In this document: positions 1 to 8,994 of the stretch, piece by piece
Numbering within the stretch: position 1 is the first letter of the stretch
Layout: each line of letters begins with the position of its first letter
NCBI RefSeq assembly: GCF_000732635.1
Contig: NZ_JPMD01000002.1
Span: forward strand, 1-64,000
Source of the DNA: Clostridium sulfidigenes
GTDB lineage: Bacteria; Bacillota; Clostridia; Clostridiales; Clostridiaceae
Direction of reading: 5' to 3'
DNA: 64,000 nt
Notes under the pieces: model-generated
Database searches by the model: none
The model's input: the letters and a program-made list of their open reading frames with translations, nothing else
Told to the model about the DNA's origin: nothing
Made by a program: the position numbers and the translations under genes

Positions 1-30
1 TATAATAATTATAATATAGCATATTACATA

Positions 31-133
31 TAACTATATAGATAGTAATTTTACAAATAACTATATAGATAGCAATTTTTAATAACTATCTATAGATAAC
101 TATTTTACCTTTAACTATCTGAATAGTTATTTG
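31..133 (+). repeat. Four imperfect ~26-bp repeats in the fbp leader
   Basis: Four units begin near 31, 58, 83 and 111, each opening with TAACTAT. The first two are nearly identical (TAACTATATAGATAG then T/C then AATTTT). The fourth contains the palindrome TAACTAT-ctga-ATAGTTA (112-129). The array ends about 17 bases before the fbp start codon, so it lies in the promoter or untranslated leader. It could be an operator array or a structured leader. The repetition is directly visible; the function is inferred. Confidence 0.7.
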
Positions 134-150
134 CTAAGAAGGAGATAATC

Positions 151-2139
151 ATGAGCGGAACTTGTGAAATAAGTGCTGATATAATTGAAAAGGATTTAAA
201 ATACCTTGAACTTCTTTCTCATAATTTTCCTACAATATCAGATGCTTGTACTGAAATTATAAATTTGGAGGCAATATTAAATTTACCTAAAGGTACGGAG
301 CACTTTTTAACGGATCTTCATGGTGAACATGAAGCTTTCCAACATGTACTTAAAAATGCTTCAGGTGTAATAAAAAGAAAAGTTAATGATATCTTTGGTA
401 ATACCCTTAGAGAATCTGAAAAAAAAGCTTTATGCACTCTTATATATTACCCTGAACAGTATATAGATATTGCCCTTGCTAAAGAAGATGATCCTGATGA
501 TTGGTATAAGATTACCCTTAATCAATTGATTCAGGTATGTAGAAATGTATCATCTAAATATACTCGTTCTAAGGTTAGAAAAGCTCTGCCTGCAGACTTT
601 TCCTATATTATAGAGGAGCTACTTCATGAATCTGAAGCGAGACCAAATAAACAAGATTATTTTAATGGAATATTAGATACTATTATTTCCATTGGTAGGG
701 CTAGCGATTTTATAACTGCAATTTGTAATGTTATTCAAAGGTTGACTATAGATTCTCTTCACATAGTAGGTGATATCTATGATAGAGGTCCTGGCGCTCA
801 CATAATTATGGATATTCTATGTAATTATCATTCCTATGATATTCAATGGGGAAACCATGATATACTTTGGATGGGTGCTGCAGCCGGAAATCATAGTTGC
901 ATCTGTAATGTTATTAGAATTTGTACTAGATATGCTAATCTAGAAACCTTAGAGGATGGCTATGGTATAAACATTTTACCTCTAGCTCGTTTTGCTATGG
1001 ATGTATATTCTAATGATCCATGTAAATCTTTTAAACCAAAGGTTACTAATGATTACTTCAAAGAAAAAGACTTAAAACTTATGGCTCAAATGCATAAGGC
1101 AATTTCTATTATACAGTTTAAATTAGAAGGTGAAATTATTAAAAGACACCCTGAATTTAACATGGATGATAGAAGACTTCTTGATAAAATTAATTATGAA
1201 AAAGGAACAATTGTTATAGGTGGTAAGGAATATGTATTAAATGATACTAACTTTCCTACTATAGATATTAATAATCCTTATAAATTGACAGATGAAGAAA
1301 AAGAATTAATGTCTAAGCTTCATAGCTCTTTCTTAAATAGTGAAAAACTTGAGAAACATGTTAGATGTCTTTACTCTAAGGGTAGCCTTTATTTAAAGAG
1401 CAATTCTAATCTTTTATATCATGCCTCCATTCCTTTAAATGAAGATGGCACTTTTAAGAATGTTAAGCTTGGAAACAAGGAATTCTGTGGTAAAGAATAT
1501 TTAGATAGGGTAGATAGAATTACTAGAGAAGCATATTTTAATGAATGTGATAGCAAAAATGCTCATTATGCTTTAGATTACATGTGGTATTTATGGTGTG
1601 GCCCTGATTCACCTCTCTTTGGTAAAGATAAAATGGCTACCTTTGAAAGATATTTTATAAATGATAAAATTACTCATAAGGAAAATAAATGCCCTTACTT
1701 CATTCTTAGAGATAATGAAGAGGTTTGTAATAATATATTATTAGAATTTGGCCTTTCTCCTAAACATTCTCATATAATTAATGGCCACGTACCTGTTAAA
1801 ACTATTAAAGGTGAAAATCCTATAAAGGCTAATGGGAAACTTTTAGTTATAGATGGGGGATTTTCTAAGGCTTACCAACCTGAGACAGGCATTGCAGGCT
1901 ATACTTTAATTTATAATTCCTATGGCCTTCAATTAGTTCAGCATGAGCCTTTTGAATCAACTCAAACAGCCATTGATGAGGGGAAAGATATCATATCTAC
2001 CAACTTCATTTTAGAATTTAACTCTAGAAGGCTAAAGGTTAGAGATACTGATATAGGTACGGAGCTTATAAGTCAAATTCATTACCTTCAAATGCTTTTA
2101 AATGCCTATAGAAAAGGTATAATTAAGGAAAGAAAATAA
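151..2139 (+). CDS. fbp: Fructose-1,6-bisphosphatase, class III
   Basis: Hydrolyses fructose 1,6-bisphosphate to fructose 6-phosphate in gluconeogenesis, in the cytoplasm. The 662-residue length and the calcineurin-like metal-binding motifs identify the Firmicutes class III enzyme, which is unrelated to class I FBPases: [11 protein letters not shown] near residue 53, [11 protein letters not shown] near 207, [16 protein letters not shown] near 230 and INGHVPVK near 548. The start ATG follows AAGGAG at good spacing. It is a single-gene unit read from the repeat-bearing leader and ends at a shared hairpin at 2148-2175. Family members need Mn2+; that is family knowledge. Confidence 0.96.
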   Translation: MSGTCEISADIIEKDLKYLELLSHNFPTISDACTEIINLEAILNLPKGTEHFLTDLHGEHEAFQHVLKNASGVIKRKVNDIFGNTLRESEKKALCTLIYYPEQYIDIALAKEDDPDDWYKITLNQLIQVCRNVSSKYTRSKVRKALPADFSYIIEELLHESEARPNKQDYFNGILDTIISIGRASDFITAICNVIQRLTIDSLHIVGDIYDRGPGAHIIMDILCNYHSYDIQWGNHDILWMGAAAGNHSCICNVIRICTRYANLETLEDGYGINILPLARFAMDVYSNDPCKSFKPKVTNDYFKEKDLKLMAQMHKAISIIQFKLEGEIIKRHPEFNMDDRRLLDKINYEKGTIVIGGKEYVLNDTNFPTIDINNPYKLTDEEKELMSKLHSSFLNSEKLEKHVRCLYSKGSLYLKSNSNLLYHASIPLNEDGTFKNVKLGNKEFCGKEYLDRVDRITREAYFNECDSKNAHYALDYMWYLWCGPDSPLFGKDKMATFERYFINDKITHKENKCPYFILRDNEEVCNNILLEFGLSPKHSHIINGHVPVKTIKGENPIKANGKLLVIDGGFSKAYQPETGIAGYTLIYNSYGLQLVQHEPFESTQTAIDEGKDIISTNFILEFNSRRLKVRDTDIGTELISQIHYLQMLLNAYRKGIIKERK

Positions 2140-2147
2140 ATTAATCC

Positions 2148-2175
2148 AAGGGAGCTTTTTGAAATAAGCTCCCTT
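2148..2175. terminator. Bidirectional terminator between fbp and the GNAT gene
   Basis: Perfect 10-bp stem AAGGGAGCTT/AAGCTCCCTT with an 8-base loop. The plus side is followed by a T-rich stretch (ATATTTTTATAG). It lies between two converging genes. Confidence 0.8.
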
Positions 2176-2177
2176 AA

Positions 2178-2340
2178 ATATTTTTATAGCCTTATCTTCC
2201 CAGAATCCATAACAAATTCTTTCGTCATCTAAAACTATCCCTTCCTCAATGGAGTCTTTAATCAACTCAAAAGAGTTATTGAGATAATATGAAATTTCTA
2301 TATCAGCTGTATCTATCATATAATAAAATCTTTTATCACA
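2178..2340 (-). pseudogene. Open coding-like stretch, possible gene remnant
   Basis: Just downstream of the GNAT stop codon one minus-strand frame stays open with protein-like composition (for example DSIEEGIVLDDERICYGFW). It has no stop before the terminator hairpin and would read through that hairpin into the end of fbp. I see no convincing start or ribosome-binding site. It may be the decayed end of a lost gene, or a domain once fused to the GNAT. I do not recognise the family. Confidence 0.25.
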
Positions 2341-2344
2341 GGTA

Positions 2345-2749
2345 TTAAGCATTGAACCTGTAAAACCAATTGTTCTGATTATACGTAAAATCAAATTTTT
2401 TATAGAAATTATCCAGTCCATTATTTGCAATCAAACCAATAATAGCGCCATCTATACAGTTTTTGTCAATATAGTCCATTATTTTTTCCATAATTAGTGT
2501 ACCAATCTTCTGTTTTTGATAGGACGGTATAACTATTATATCTTGTATATAAAAAACCGTTCCACCATCTCCAACAATTCTTCCAAATCCAATTATCTTA
2601 TCTTGATCTTCTATACAAACACAGTAGATTGAGTTATTCAATCCTTTTTCTATTTTGTCATGTTGTAATACCCTCCAACCAATAGAATTTCTTAAATAAA
2701 TATATTCTTCAATTGAAGGTTTCCTTTCGCTTACAATAACATTTTCCAT
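2345..2749 (-). CDS. GNAT-family N-acetyltransferase
   Basis: A 134-residue protein with the GNAT core: a central strand and turn with VFYIQDIIVIPSYQKQKIG, a version of the acetyl-CoA pyrophosphate loop (Q/R-x-x-G-x-G/A; here QKQKIG), and an FYKKF element near the C-terminus. The chosen start is the ATG at 2749, because GGGGAGGGG lies just upstream; an earlier in-frame ATG at 2779 has no such site. The substrate cannot be told. The C-terminus (after FYKKFDF) lacks the usual R-P-N-x-x-x-G-P-G-M ending, and another frame stays open beyond it, so a frameshifted tail is possible. Confidence 0.8.
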   Translation of the reverse strand: MENVIVSERKPSIEEYIYLRNSIGWRVLQHDKIEKGLNNSIYCVCIEDQDKIIGFGRIVGDGGTVFYIQDIIVIPSYQKQKIGTLIMEKIMDYIDKNCIDGAIIGLIANNGLDNFYKKFDFTYNQNNWFYRFNA

Positions 2750-2820
2750 ATTTAACCCCTCCCCTACATTAAATTTCAAAAATTACTGCTACTTATTATA
2801 CTAATATCAAATAACTAACA

Positions 2821-2936
2821 TCATCCCTTTAATTGTTCCTTTCTTTCAGCTATTAGCTTTTCTATTTATTCCAAGTCTTCTAGTGTAGCTTTAATCCCCT
2901 AGCTGTACTTCTGCTCTTTAAGTTATTATCTTTCAT
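2821..2936 (-). pseudogene. Decayed short ORF
   Basis: From an ATG at 2934-2936 the minus strand reads MKDNNLKSRST, then shifts frame into ATLEDLE, a stop, then IEKLIAERKEQLKG. The pieces form one plausible helical protein only if a frameshift and a stop are ignored, so this looks like a broken small gene. The family is unknown. The rest of 2780-3337 is AT-rich, and I see nothing else in it apart from the promoter region of the next gene. Confidence 0.35.
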
Positions 2937-3337
2937 TCTAACACCTTTATTATAATCTAATTAGATTTATTCTCCAACTATGTGTTATACAAAAGAGAAA
3001 GATGCTAGTAAGGATTTATTCCCTACTAGCTTTTAATTTTATTCTATTTTATCTTTTAAATATATACTATCTTTTTTAAACCATCTTGAATTACTTGTGA
3101 GAAGTTTACTTTCTTTTCCTCCCTTAACTTATTAAGCCATGATGGTATAATCAAAGTTTTTTATTGCTTTATTATCATATTCTTTTAATATATAAATATA
3201 TAAATATGTGTTTTAATAACCTTTATTTCAAAAATAATTGATATTTGGTAAATTTTATTATATTATATAATTGCTTTAAATAAGAATTATCTAAATAAAA
3301 ACAATTTACAGATTTTAAAAACAAAGGGGAATTACAT

Positions 3338-4000
3338 ATGAAAAAATTTATAAAACCTAGTATTCTTTGTATCGTTATGTTATTAAGTCTTTCATCAATT
3401 TTTTTAGGATGCAGTAAAAAAACTATTCCTATTGAACAAACTGCAAAAGCTTTTTATGACTTAGTTATTTTACAAGATAGCGCCGAATTTGAAAAACTTG
3501 GTGTGACAAATGATGAAATTAAATCTATGGCAGAAATTCAAAAAAAATCAATGAATGAAGCTACTAAAGCTGGTTTTGTACAAGCTGGTCTACCTATTAC
3601 TGATGAACAGTTAGATCAAATATATAATGTTCAAATAGAAGCTTTAAGAAAATTAAAACCTACTATAGAGGTTGTTTCTAGTGATAAAGAAATATCTCAA
3701 GTTAAAATATCAACTACATATGTTAATATGGTTGAAGCAAGTACTAAAGCTGGTGATGACACTATTTCTGAAGTACAAAGCAAACAAATTTCTGATATGA
3801 CTAAAGTATCAGAAATTTTCATCAAAAAAATAATTGAAAATATTAATGCATTAACTCCTTCAACTGATGTTAAATCAACTACTTTTGAATTTGAAAAAGT
3901 AAAAATGAACTTTGGTAAGAAAACTGAAGAAGTTTGGGTACCAAAAGATTCCATTTCATTTGGTAATGATTTAGCTAATATGTGTATAGGAAATAATTAA
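3338..4000 (+). CDS. Lipoprotein, probably DUF5105-like
   Basis: A 220-residue secreted protein anchored outside the membrane by lipid. The first 25 residues form a lysine-rich start, a hydrophobic stretch and a lipobox ending FLGC, with Cys25 as the lipidation site. The mature part is charged and mostly helical (AKAFYDLVILQDSAEFEKLG, then a lysine- and glutamine-rich segment), resembling small clostridial and bacillar lipoproteins grouped as DUF5105; that grouping is from memory. AAAGGGG precedes the start. Single gene with its own terminator at 4034-4064. No function is known. Confidence 0.7.
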   Translation: MKKFIKPSILCIVMLLSLSSIFLGCSKKTIPIEQTAKAFYDLVILQDSAEFEKLGVTNDEIKSMAEIQKKSMNEATKAGFVQAGLPITDEQLDQIYNVQIEALRKLKPTIEVVSSDKEISQVKISTTYVNMVEASTKAGDDTISEVQSKQISDMTKVSEIFIKKIIENINALTPSTDVKSTTFEFEKVKMNFGKKTEEVWVPKDSISFGNDLANMCIGNN

Positions 4001-4033
4001 TAAATTTAAATAGGCAATTTTTGTTTAAAGTAG

Positions 4034-4064
4034 AAAGGCTGTTGTATTTTACAATAGCCTTTTT
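4034..4064 (+). terminator. Intrinsic terminator after the lipoprotein gene
   Basis: Stem AAAGGCTGTTGT/ACAATAGCCTTT followed by a T run. Confidence 0.85.
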
Positions 4065-4104
4065 AATTTTTTGCTTTGGTATTATATCCCATTAATCATA
4101 TATT

Positions 4105-4147
4105 AAAAAGGCATGAAACATTGATAACTCAAGCTTCATGCCTTTTT
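4105..4147. terminator. Bidirectional terminator downstream of htrA
   Basis: Stem AAAAAGGCATGAA/TTCATGCCTTTTTT with T runs on both strands, placed between converging genes. Confidence 0.8.
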
Positions 4148-4189
4148 TATAATATTATAATTAGGGGATAATTATAAGTATTAACTTTA

Positions 4190-5530
4190 TTATTCTACTA
4201 CTAAAGTAGCTTGCATTGTTTGACCCTTTCTTACGAATTCTATAGGAATGCTATCTCCATCACTGTAGGCTTCTTTTTCCTTGTTTAATTCTTCAACGGT
4301 CTTAACAGTTTTCTTACCTATTTTAGTAATTACATCTCCAGGTTGTAATCCTCCCTTTTGTGCTATACTAAAATCTTCAATACTTTGAATATATATACCT
4401 ACAGGTAAATTATATTGTTTTGATAAATCTTCTGTTATATTTCTAACTGCTATACCAAACTTTATTTTTTGTTTTACTAAGGTATCTAATTTTTCAGTGG
4501 CATCATTTATTGGAATTGCAAAACCTATTCCCTCTACTCCAGTAGAGCCTATCTTAGCTGTATTTATACCTATAACTTCACCTTGAGAATTTATTAATGG
4601 TCCTCCACTATTCCCTGGATTTATAGCAGTATCTGTTTGGATAAGGTTCATTTTTTCTCCACCCTCAGTTAATGCTACTCCTCTATTAACAGCACTTATA
4701 ATTCCTGTTGTTACAGAGCCTAGATATTCTTTTCCAAGTGGATTTCCTATGGCTATAACTTGTTCTCCTGCTTGAAGACTATCAGAATCTCCTAGTTCTA
4801 CTTTACCTGGCATTTCAACATCATCAGTAATCTTAACAACTGCTAAATCTGCATCTTCCTGATAGTTTACAACCTTAGCACTTACTTCTTTACCTGTACT
4901 AAATATAACTTTAACTTGACTAGCATTTTTAACTACATGATAGTTTGTAAGTACATAGCCATCATCTGAAAAAATAAATCCTGAGCCAATGCCTTCTTGC
5001 TCACCCATATCAAATCCAAATACATTAGTTGAAACTGAAGTGGTTGATACACCAACTACAGCTGGGGAAACCTTTGCTACTACTTCTGGTATATTCATAC
5101 TGCTTATAGGATTAATATTTGTTGTTGTTCCACCATTATTTGTTTTTGATTTAGCTTCCTTAATTGCTGATTGTATAGTGCCTCTCATAGCTCCATAAGT
5201 AACACCTGTACCAATTGCTCCTCCTAATATAGAGCATATTAGAGCTATAGCTATATAAGATTTAGCTGAACCTTTACCTTTATTCTTTTTATCTTTTTTC
5301 TTTTTTTCTTCTTCTTGCCATGATGAAGTATTAACTTCATTGAATTTTAAGTCATCATTTGTTGTATATTCTACATCTTGAATCACAGTGTAGTTTATAT
5401 TGTCACTAGTATTATTGTCATTATTATCTTTATTAATACCGGTATTTTCATTTAAGTTATTATTGCTATTAATTTGATTATTATTTAATTCATTGTTATT
5501 TAATTCATTATTGTTTATATCTTTATCCAT
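4190..5530 (-). CDS. htrA: HtrA/DegP-like membrane-anchored serine protease
   Basis: Envelope quality-control protease of 446 residues. Order of parts: an unusual Asn-rich cytoplasmic N-terminus (residues 6-45), a Lys-rich stretch, one membrane segment (about 91-113), a trypsin-like domain with the triad His198 (TNYHVV), Asp228 (DADLAVV) and Ser308 (GNSGGPL), and one C-terminal PDZ domain (about 350-446). This is the HtrA/HtrB architecture of Gram-positives, with protease and PDZ outside the cell. A strong GGGGGAAG site precedes the ATG. In Bacillus such genes answer to secretion-stress two-component systems; none lies next to this one. Confidence 0.93.
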   Translation of the reverse strand: MDKDINNNELNNNELNNNQINSNNNLNENTGINKDNNDNNTSDNINYTVIQDVEYTTNDDLKFNEVNTSSWQEEEKKKKDKKNKGKGSAKSYIAIALICSILGGAIGTGVTYGAMRGTIQSAIKEAKSKTNNGGTTTNINPISSMNIPEVVAKVSPAVVGVSTTSVSTNVFGFDMGEQEGIGSGFIFSDDGYVLTNYHVVKNASQVKVIFSTGKEVSAKVVNYQEDADLAVVKITDDVEMPGKVELGDSDSLQAGEQVIAIGNPLGKEYLGSVTTGIISAVNRGVALTEGGEKMNLIQTDTAINPGNSGGPLINSQGEVIGINTAKIGSTGVEGIGFAIPINDATEKLDTLVKQKIKFGIAVRNITEDLSKQYNLPVGIYIQSIEDFSIAQKGGLQPGDVITKIGKKTVKTVEELNKEKEAYSDGDSIPIEFVRKGQTMQATLVVE

Positions 5531-5697
5531 ATTAAATCTTCCCCCTTATTAAAAGTTAATTTGTTTACTTTTCTTATCTATATATATTATTATCAACACT
5601 TATGTGTCAGTTAAGTGACTAAAATATGAATGAATTCTTAAATGTCCTTAAAGGATTAAAATTTGAAAATACCCTATATGTAAATATAATATTCTAA

Positions 5698-5730
5698 AAA
5701 ACTACTAAAGCCTTATAGCTTCAGTAGTTT
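5698..5730 (-). terminator. Intrinsic terminator, minus strand
   Basis: Stem AAACTACTGAAGC/GCTTTAGTAGTTT followed on the minus strand by a T run. It ends transcription of the small acidic-protein gene. Confidence 0.75.
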
Positions 5731-5751
5731 CCTATGTGAACCCTAAATTAA

Positions 5752-5781
5752 CTTAGAGGAAGAATAAATTCTTCCTCTAAG
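5752..5781. repeat. Perfect hairpin after the acidic-protein gene
   Basis: Perfect 14-bp inverted repeat (CTTAGAGGAAGAAT and its complement) with a 2-base centre, six bases beyond the stop codon. There is no U tract, so it may be an mRNA 3'-end stabiliser in front of the true terminator at 5698-5730. Confidence 0.6.
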
Positions 5782-5786
5782 AAATA

Positions 5787-6092
5787 TTAATATAATCTTT
5801 TCTTAGCATAATCTCCGTAATCATTACCATGATCACTCATGTCTACTTCATCTATAATGGAGTCAAAGTCAACTTCACTTTCGCTTTTTATATCTTCATT
5901 TAAATCATCAAAAGCAATTTCTTCACTAGTCTCCATATTGTAACTTCTTCGACTTCTTGTCTTTGCAGCTTCTATCTCAGCTTCTCTTACATTTTCCCAA
6001 ACTGAATCAGACATAGGGGTTATGCTTCTAAAATCACCAAAATAGTTATGTGTATCTGGTGGATATATTGGTCTTGATTTATCATTACTCAT
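5787..6092 (-). CDS. Small acidic protein of unknown function
   Basis: A 101-residue protein with no membrane segment or signal. The N-terminus is Pro/Tyr-rich (RPIYPPDTHNYFGDF), followed by a basic helix (AEIEAAKTRSRR) and a strongly acidic C-terminal half (EEIAFDDLNEDIKSE, DFDSIIDEVDMSDH). GGAGGGCGG sits just before the ATG and a terminator follows, so it is very probably expressed. The charge pattern would suit a DNA- or spore-associated protein, but I recognise no family and this is only a guess. Confidence 0.65.
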   Translation of the reverse strand: MSNDKSRPIYPPDTHNYFGDFRSITPMSDSVWENVREAEIEAAKTRSRRSYNMETSEEIAFDDLNEDIKSESEVDFDSIIDEVDMSDHGNDYGDYAKKRLY

Positions 6093-6178
6093 ATTATACC
6101 GCCCTCCTCAATCACTTTACTATAGTGTGTATTAAGGAGTTAATTTTTATGTATGAGTATTATAAATGTTAGAATTTT

Positions 6179-7396
6179 TTATTTTTCTGCATATAAAGTT
6201 ATTATCTTAACTATAGTTTCTACTGCCTTTTCCATAGAATCTACAGGAATGAACTCAAATTTTCCGTGGAAGTTATGTCCACCTGTAAATATGTTTGGTG
6301 TTGGAAGTCCCATAAAGGATAATCTTGCTCCATCAGTACCTCCTCTTATAGGAACTATAATCGGCTCGATATCAAGAGCTTTCATTGCTTCAACAGCTGT
6401 GTCTACTACATGAATTACAGGTTCTACTTTTTCTTTCATGTTGTAGTATTGATCTTTTACTGAAATTTCTATAGTGCCTGCACCATATTTTTTATTAAGA
6501 AGTTCTACTATTTCTTTAATTAAAGTTTTCTTTTCTTCAAAGGTATTTCTAAAGAAATCTCTTATGATATAAGACATAGTAGTCTTTTCTACAGTTCCTA
6601 CCATATCACAAAGCATGAAGAAGCCTTCATATCCTTCTGTGTATTCTGGTCTTGCATTAACAGGTAATAATCCATTTAACTCCATAGCTATTTGCTGAGC
6701 ATTTACCATTTTATTTTTAGCGCTTCCTGGATGAACATTTCTTCCGTTAATTACTATTTCAACACCAGCAGCATTGAAGTTCTCATATTCGATTTCTCCA
6801 ACAGCTCCCCCATCTACAGTGTAAGCAAAGTCTGCTGCAAATTTTTCTACATCAAAGTGATCTGCTCCTTCTCCAATTTCTTCATCTGGAGTAAATCCAA
6901 CTTTAATAGTCCCATGTTTTATATCTGGATTTGCAATTAAATATTCCATAGCAGTAACAATTTCTGATATACCAGCTTTGTCGTCTGCTCCTAATAAAGT
7001 AGTTCCATCTGTTGTGATAAGAGTTTTTCCTATATAGTCGTTTAATTCAGGAAAATCTTCTGGAGATAAAACTGTATTTGCATTTAATTTAATATCTCCA
7101 CCTTCATAATTCACCATTTGAGGCTTAACATCTTTACCTGAATAATCCGGAGCAGTATCCATATGAGCTATGAAACCAATAGTTGGTATTTTTTTATCTG
7201 TATTAGCAGGCAATGTAGCCATTACGTAATTGTTTTCATCAATAGTAACATCACTCATGCCGATTCTTTTTAATTCTTCAAATAAAACTTCACCTAAAAC
7301 TCTTTGGCTAGCAGTACTTGGAGTTGTTCCCGTAGAATCACTTGATTGTGTATCATACTTAGCATATCCTAAAAATCTTTCTATAACTTTTGACAT
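6179..7396 (-). CDS. pepT: Peptidase T (tripeptide aminopeptidase)
   Basis: Cytoplasmic M20-family zinc enzyme that removes the N-terminal residue from tripeptides. The 405-residue length matches PepT. Visible motifs: [10 protein letters not shown] with metal ligand His78 and catalytic Asp80, LLGADDKAG with the bridging Asp, TPDEEIGEG with the catalytic Glu pair, VDGG, and [12 protein letters not shown] near the C-terminus. An Arg-containing [10 protein letters not shown] loop fits tripeptide carboxylate recognition in this family. Single gene, feeding amino acids from imported peptides into a peptide-fermenting metabolism. Confidence 0.95.
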   Translation of the reverse strand: MSKVIERFLGYAKYDTQSSDSTGTTPSTASQRVLGEVLFEELKRIGMSDVTIDENNYVMATLPANTDKKIPTIGFIAHMDTAPDYSGKDVKPQMVNYEGGDIKLNANTVLSPEDFPELNDYIGKTLITTDGTTLLGADDKAGISEIVTAMEYLIANPDIKHGTIKVGFTPDEEIGEGADHFDVEKFAADFAYTVDGGAVGEIEYENFNAAGVEIVINGRNVHPGSAKNKMVNAQQIAMELNGLLPVNARPEYTEGYEGFFMLCDMVGTVEKTTMSYIIRDFFRNTFEEKKTLIKEIVELLNKKYGAGTIEISVKDQYYNMKEKVEPVIHVVDTAVEAMKALDIEPIIVPIRGGTDGARLSFMGLPTPNIFTGGHNFHGKFEFIPVDSMEKAVETIVKIITLYAEK

Positions 7397-7675
7397 AATA
7401 TCGCCGCCTTTTTAAAATTTTATAAATATTTTATATTGTTTATCATATTTATTTTGTCCCATAACCCTAGTATATAAAACTCTAATTTTTTTTACAAGTT
7501 AATAAATTGTATATATCTACTATTTATCAATTTTATTTGTTATAATAATCATGAACAAGCTATGTCTATTCCATGCTAACATAATGTATTATATTGAATA
7601 ATTTTAATTTAATACAATACATTCTAATTTATAAAAGACAAAATTTAGTTATAAGTAATTGGAGGGTAAGATAAT

Positions 7676-8164
7676 ATGTTAGATTTTAATAAAGCCTTAA
7701 GCTTTGAGGAGTATGTAGAAAAACAACATGCCAAATATGGAAATATCCAAGATAAAACCTATGCAGACACTGAACTTTCTAGTGATACTAAGGAACAAAT
7801 AAAAAAACTAGATAAGGTTGTTCATGCTGCAATATTTACAGAAGGTTTTTGCCCTGATTGTATCGTAACTATTCCTTTCGTACAAAAACTTTCAGAAGAA
7901 AACCAAAACTTAAAGGTTCATTTATTTCCTAGAACGGGCTACGAAGGTTTTCTTGAAGAAGCAGTAGGCTGCAAAAGTATTCCTGCAGTAATCACTTTTA
8001 CTGAAGAAATGGATCCTAAGGGTGCCTATGTAGAAATGCCTAAGGAGTTATTTAAAAAACTTCCTGTAATCTCTAATGATGAGAGAAAAGTTCTTGTTGC
8101 AGAATATAGATCCGGAAAATATAATGATTTAATAGAAAAAGACCTTTTAGATATAATACTCTAA
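7676..8164 (+). CDS. Thioredoxin-fold protein with CPDC motif
   Basis: A 162-residue cytoplasmic protein. After a helical N-terminus (about 1-45) comes a thioredoxin-like strand with FTEGFCPDCIVTIPF, placing a redox-active pair at Cys59/Cys62, and a cis-proline-like CKSIPAVITF. This matches the Thioredoxin_9 type found in low-GC Gram-positives, in which a larger N-terminal helix replaces part of the classic fold. The partner is unknown. GGAGGG precedes the ATG. Single gene with a terminator at 8181-8220. Confidence 0.82.
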   Translation: MLDFNKALSFEEYVEKQHAKYGNIQDKTYADTELSSDTKEQIKKLDKVVHAAIFTEGFCPDCIVTIPFVQKLSEENQNLKVHLFPRTGYEGFLEEAVGCKSIPAVITFTEEMDPKGAYVEMPKELFKKLPVISNDERKVLVAEYRSGKYNDLIEKDLLDIIL

Positions 8165-8180
8165 TTTTTTGATACATTTT

Positions 8181-8220
8181 AAAACTCATTCCTATATTTA
8201 TTCATATATGGATGAGTTTT
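8181..8220 (+). terminator. Intrinsic terminator after the thioredoxin-fold gene
   Basis: Stem AAAACTCAT/ATGAGTTTT with an interior mismatch region, followed by TTGTATT. Confidence 0.75.
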
Positions 8221-8263
8221 TTGTATTAATATTATATATGTTAATTATTAATGGGGTGATATT

Positions 8264-8875
8264 ATGGGTTATAAAACAGAAATAATAACAAAGGATAAAA
8301 TAAAAACTTCTAATTGGAGTGGGGGAACTACTAATGAAATATATATTTATCCTAAAGACTCTAATTACAAAGATTTAAACTTTAAATGGAGAATTAGTTC
8401 TGCCACTGTAGAGTTAGAACACTCCACCTTCACTAATCTTCCAAAAGTTTATAGATATATCACAACTTTGGAGGGTTCCATGGATCTTTGTCACAATAAA
8501 GGTCCTCTAATTCACTTAGAACCTTTTGAAGTTCATGGATTTTCTGGAGATGTAAACACCGAAAGCTTTGGTACTGTTACAGACTTTAATTTAATGATAG
8601 GACCTGGATGTGATGGGGTAATGAATGCACTAAATTTAACTGAAGGTTCTTTACTAAAACTGAATTTAAACAAAAGGAGAAATAGATACTCTTATCATAA
8701 TTATATATTTTTCTCACCTAATTCAGACCTAACCCTTACAATAGATGGTAACAATATATCTCTACCTAAAAATCATACCTTAATCATAGAAAGTTGTGAA
8801 AAAGATAGCCTTTCTTCTATAGAAATTGCCTCCTCACAACCTTGCAATATCATTAGTATAGAAGTAGGCTTTTAA
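8264..8875 (+). CDS. HutD family protein
   Basis: A 203-residue cupin-like protein. HutD hallmarks: an N-terminal TSNWSGGTTNEIYIYP, then KWRISSATVE, the VYRYITTLEGSM strand and EPFEVHGFSGD. HutD was named from histidine-utilisation operons, where it is thought to influence operon control, but it often stands alone, as here: no hut genes are nearby. GGGGTGAT precedes the ATG. Its biochemical role is unsettled in the family. Confidence 0.85.
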   Translation: MGYKTEIITKDKIKTSNWSGGTTNEIYIYPKDSNYKDLNFKWRISSATVELEHSTFTNLPKVYRYITTLEGSMDLCHNKGPLIHLEPFEVHGFSGDVNTESFGTVTDFNLMIGPGCDGVMNALNLTEGSLLKLNLNKRRNRYSYHNYIFFSPNSDLTLTIDGNNISLPKNHTLIIESCEKDSLSSIEIASSQPCNIISIEVGF

Positions 8876-8949
8876 AAGTTATTTATTCAAATCTATGGCT
8901 CTGTTGAAAATTACAGTGATAAAATATAAATCTAATTTTTATAAAGTAT

Positions 8950-8981
8950 GGAGCATGTACTTTAATATAGGTACATGCTCC
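8950..8981. terminator. Bidirectional terminator between hutD-like and malic enzyme genes
   Basis: Perfect 11-bp stem GGAGCATGTAC/GTACATGCTCC with a 10-base loop. The plus side has ACATTTTTAATC. Confidence 0.8.
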
Positions 8982-8994
8982 ACATTTTTAATCT

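Noticed and set aside
8885..8930. GGCTCTGTTGAAAATTACAGTG, like the end of an IS6/IS1182-type element
   Set aside because: Only a short resemblance; no transposase remnant and no second inverted end in the surroundings.
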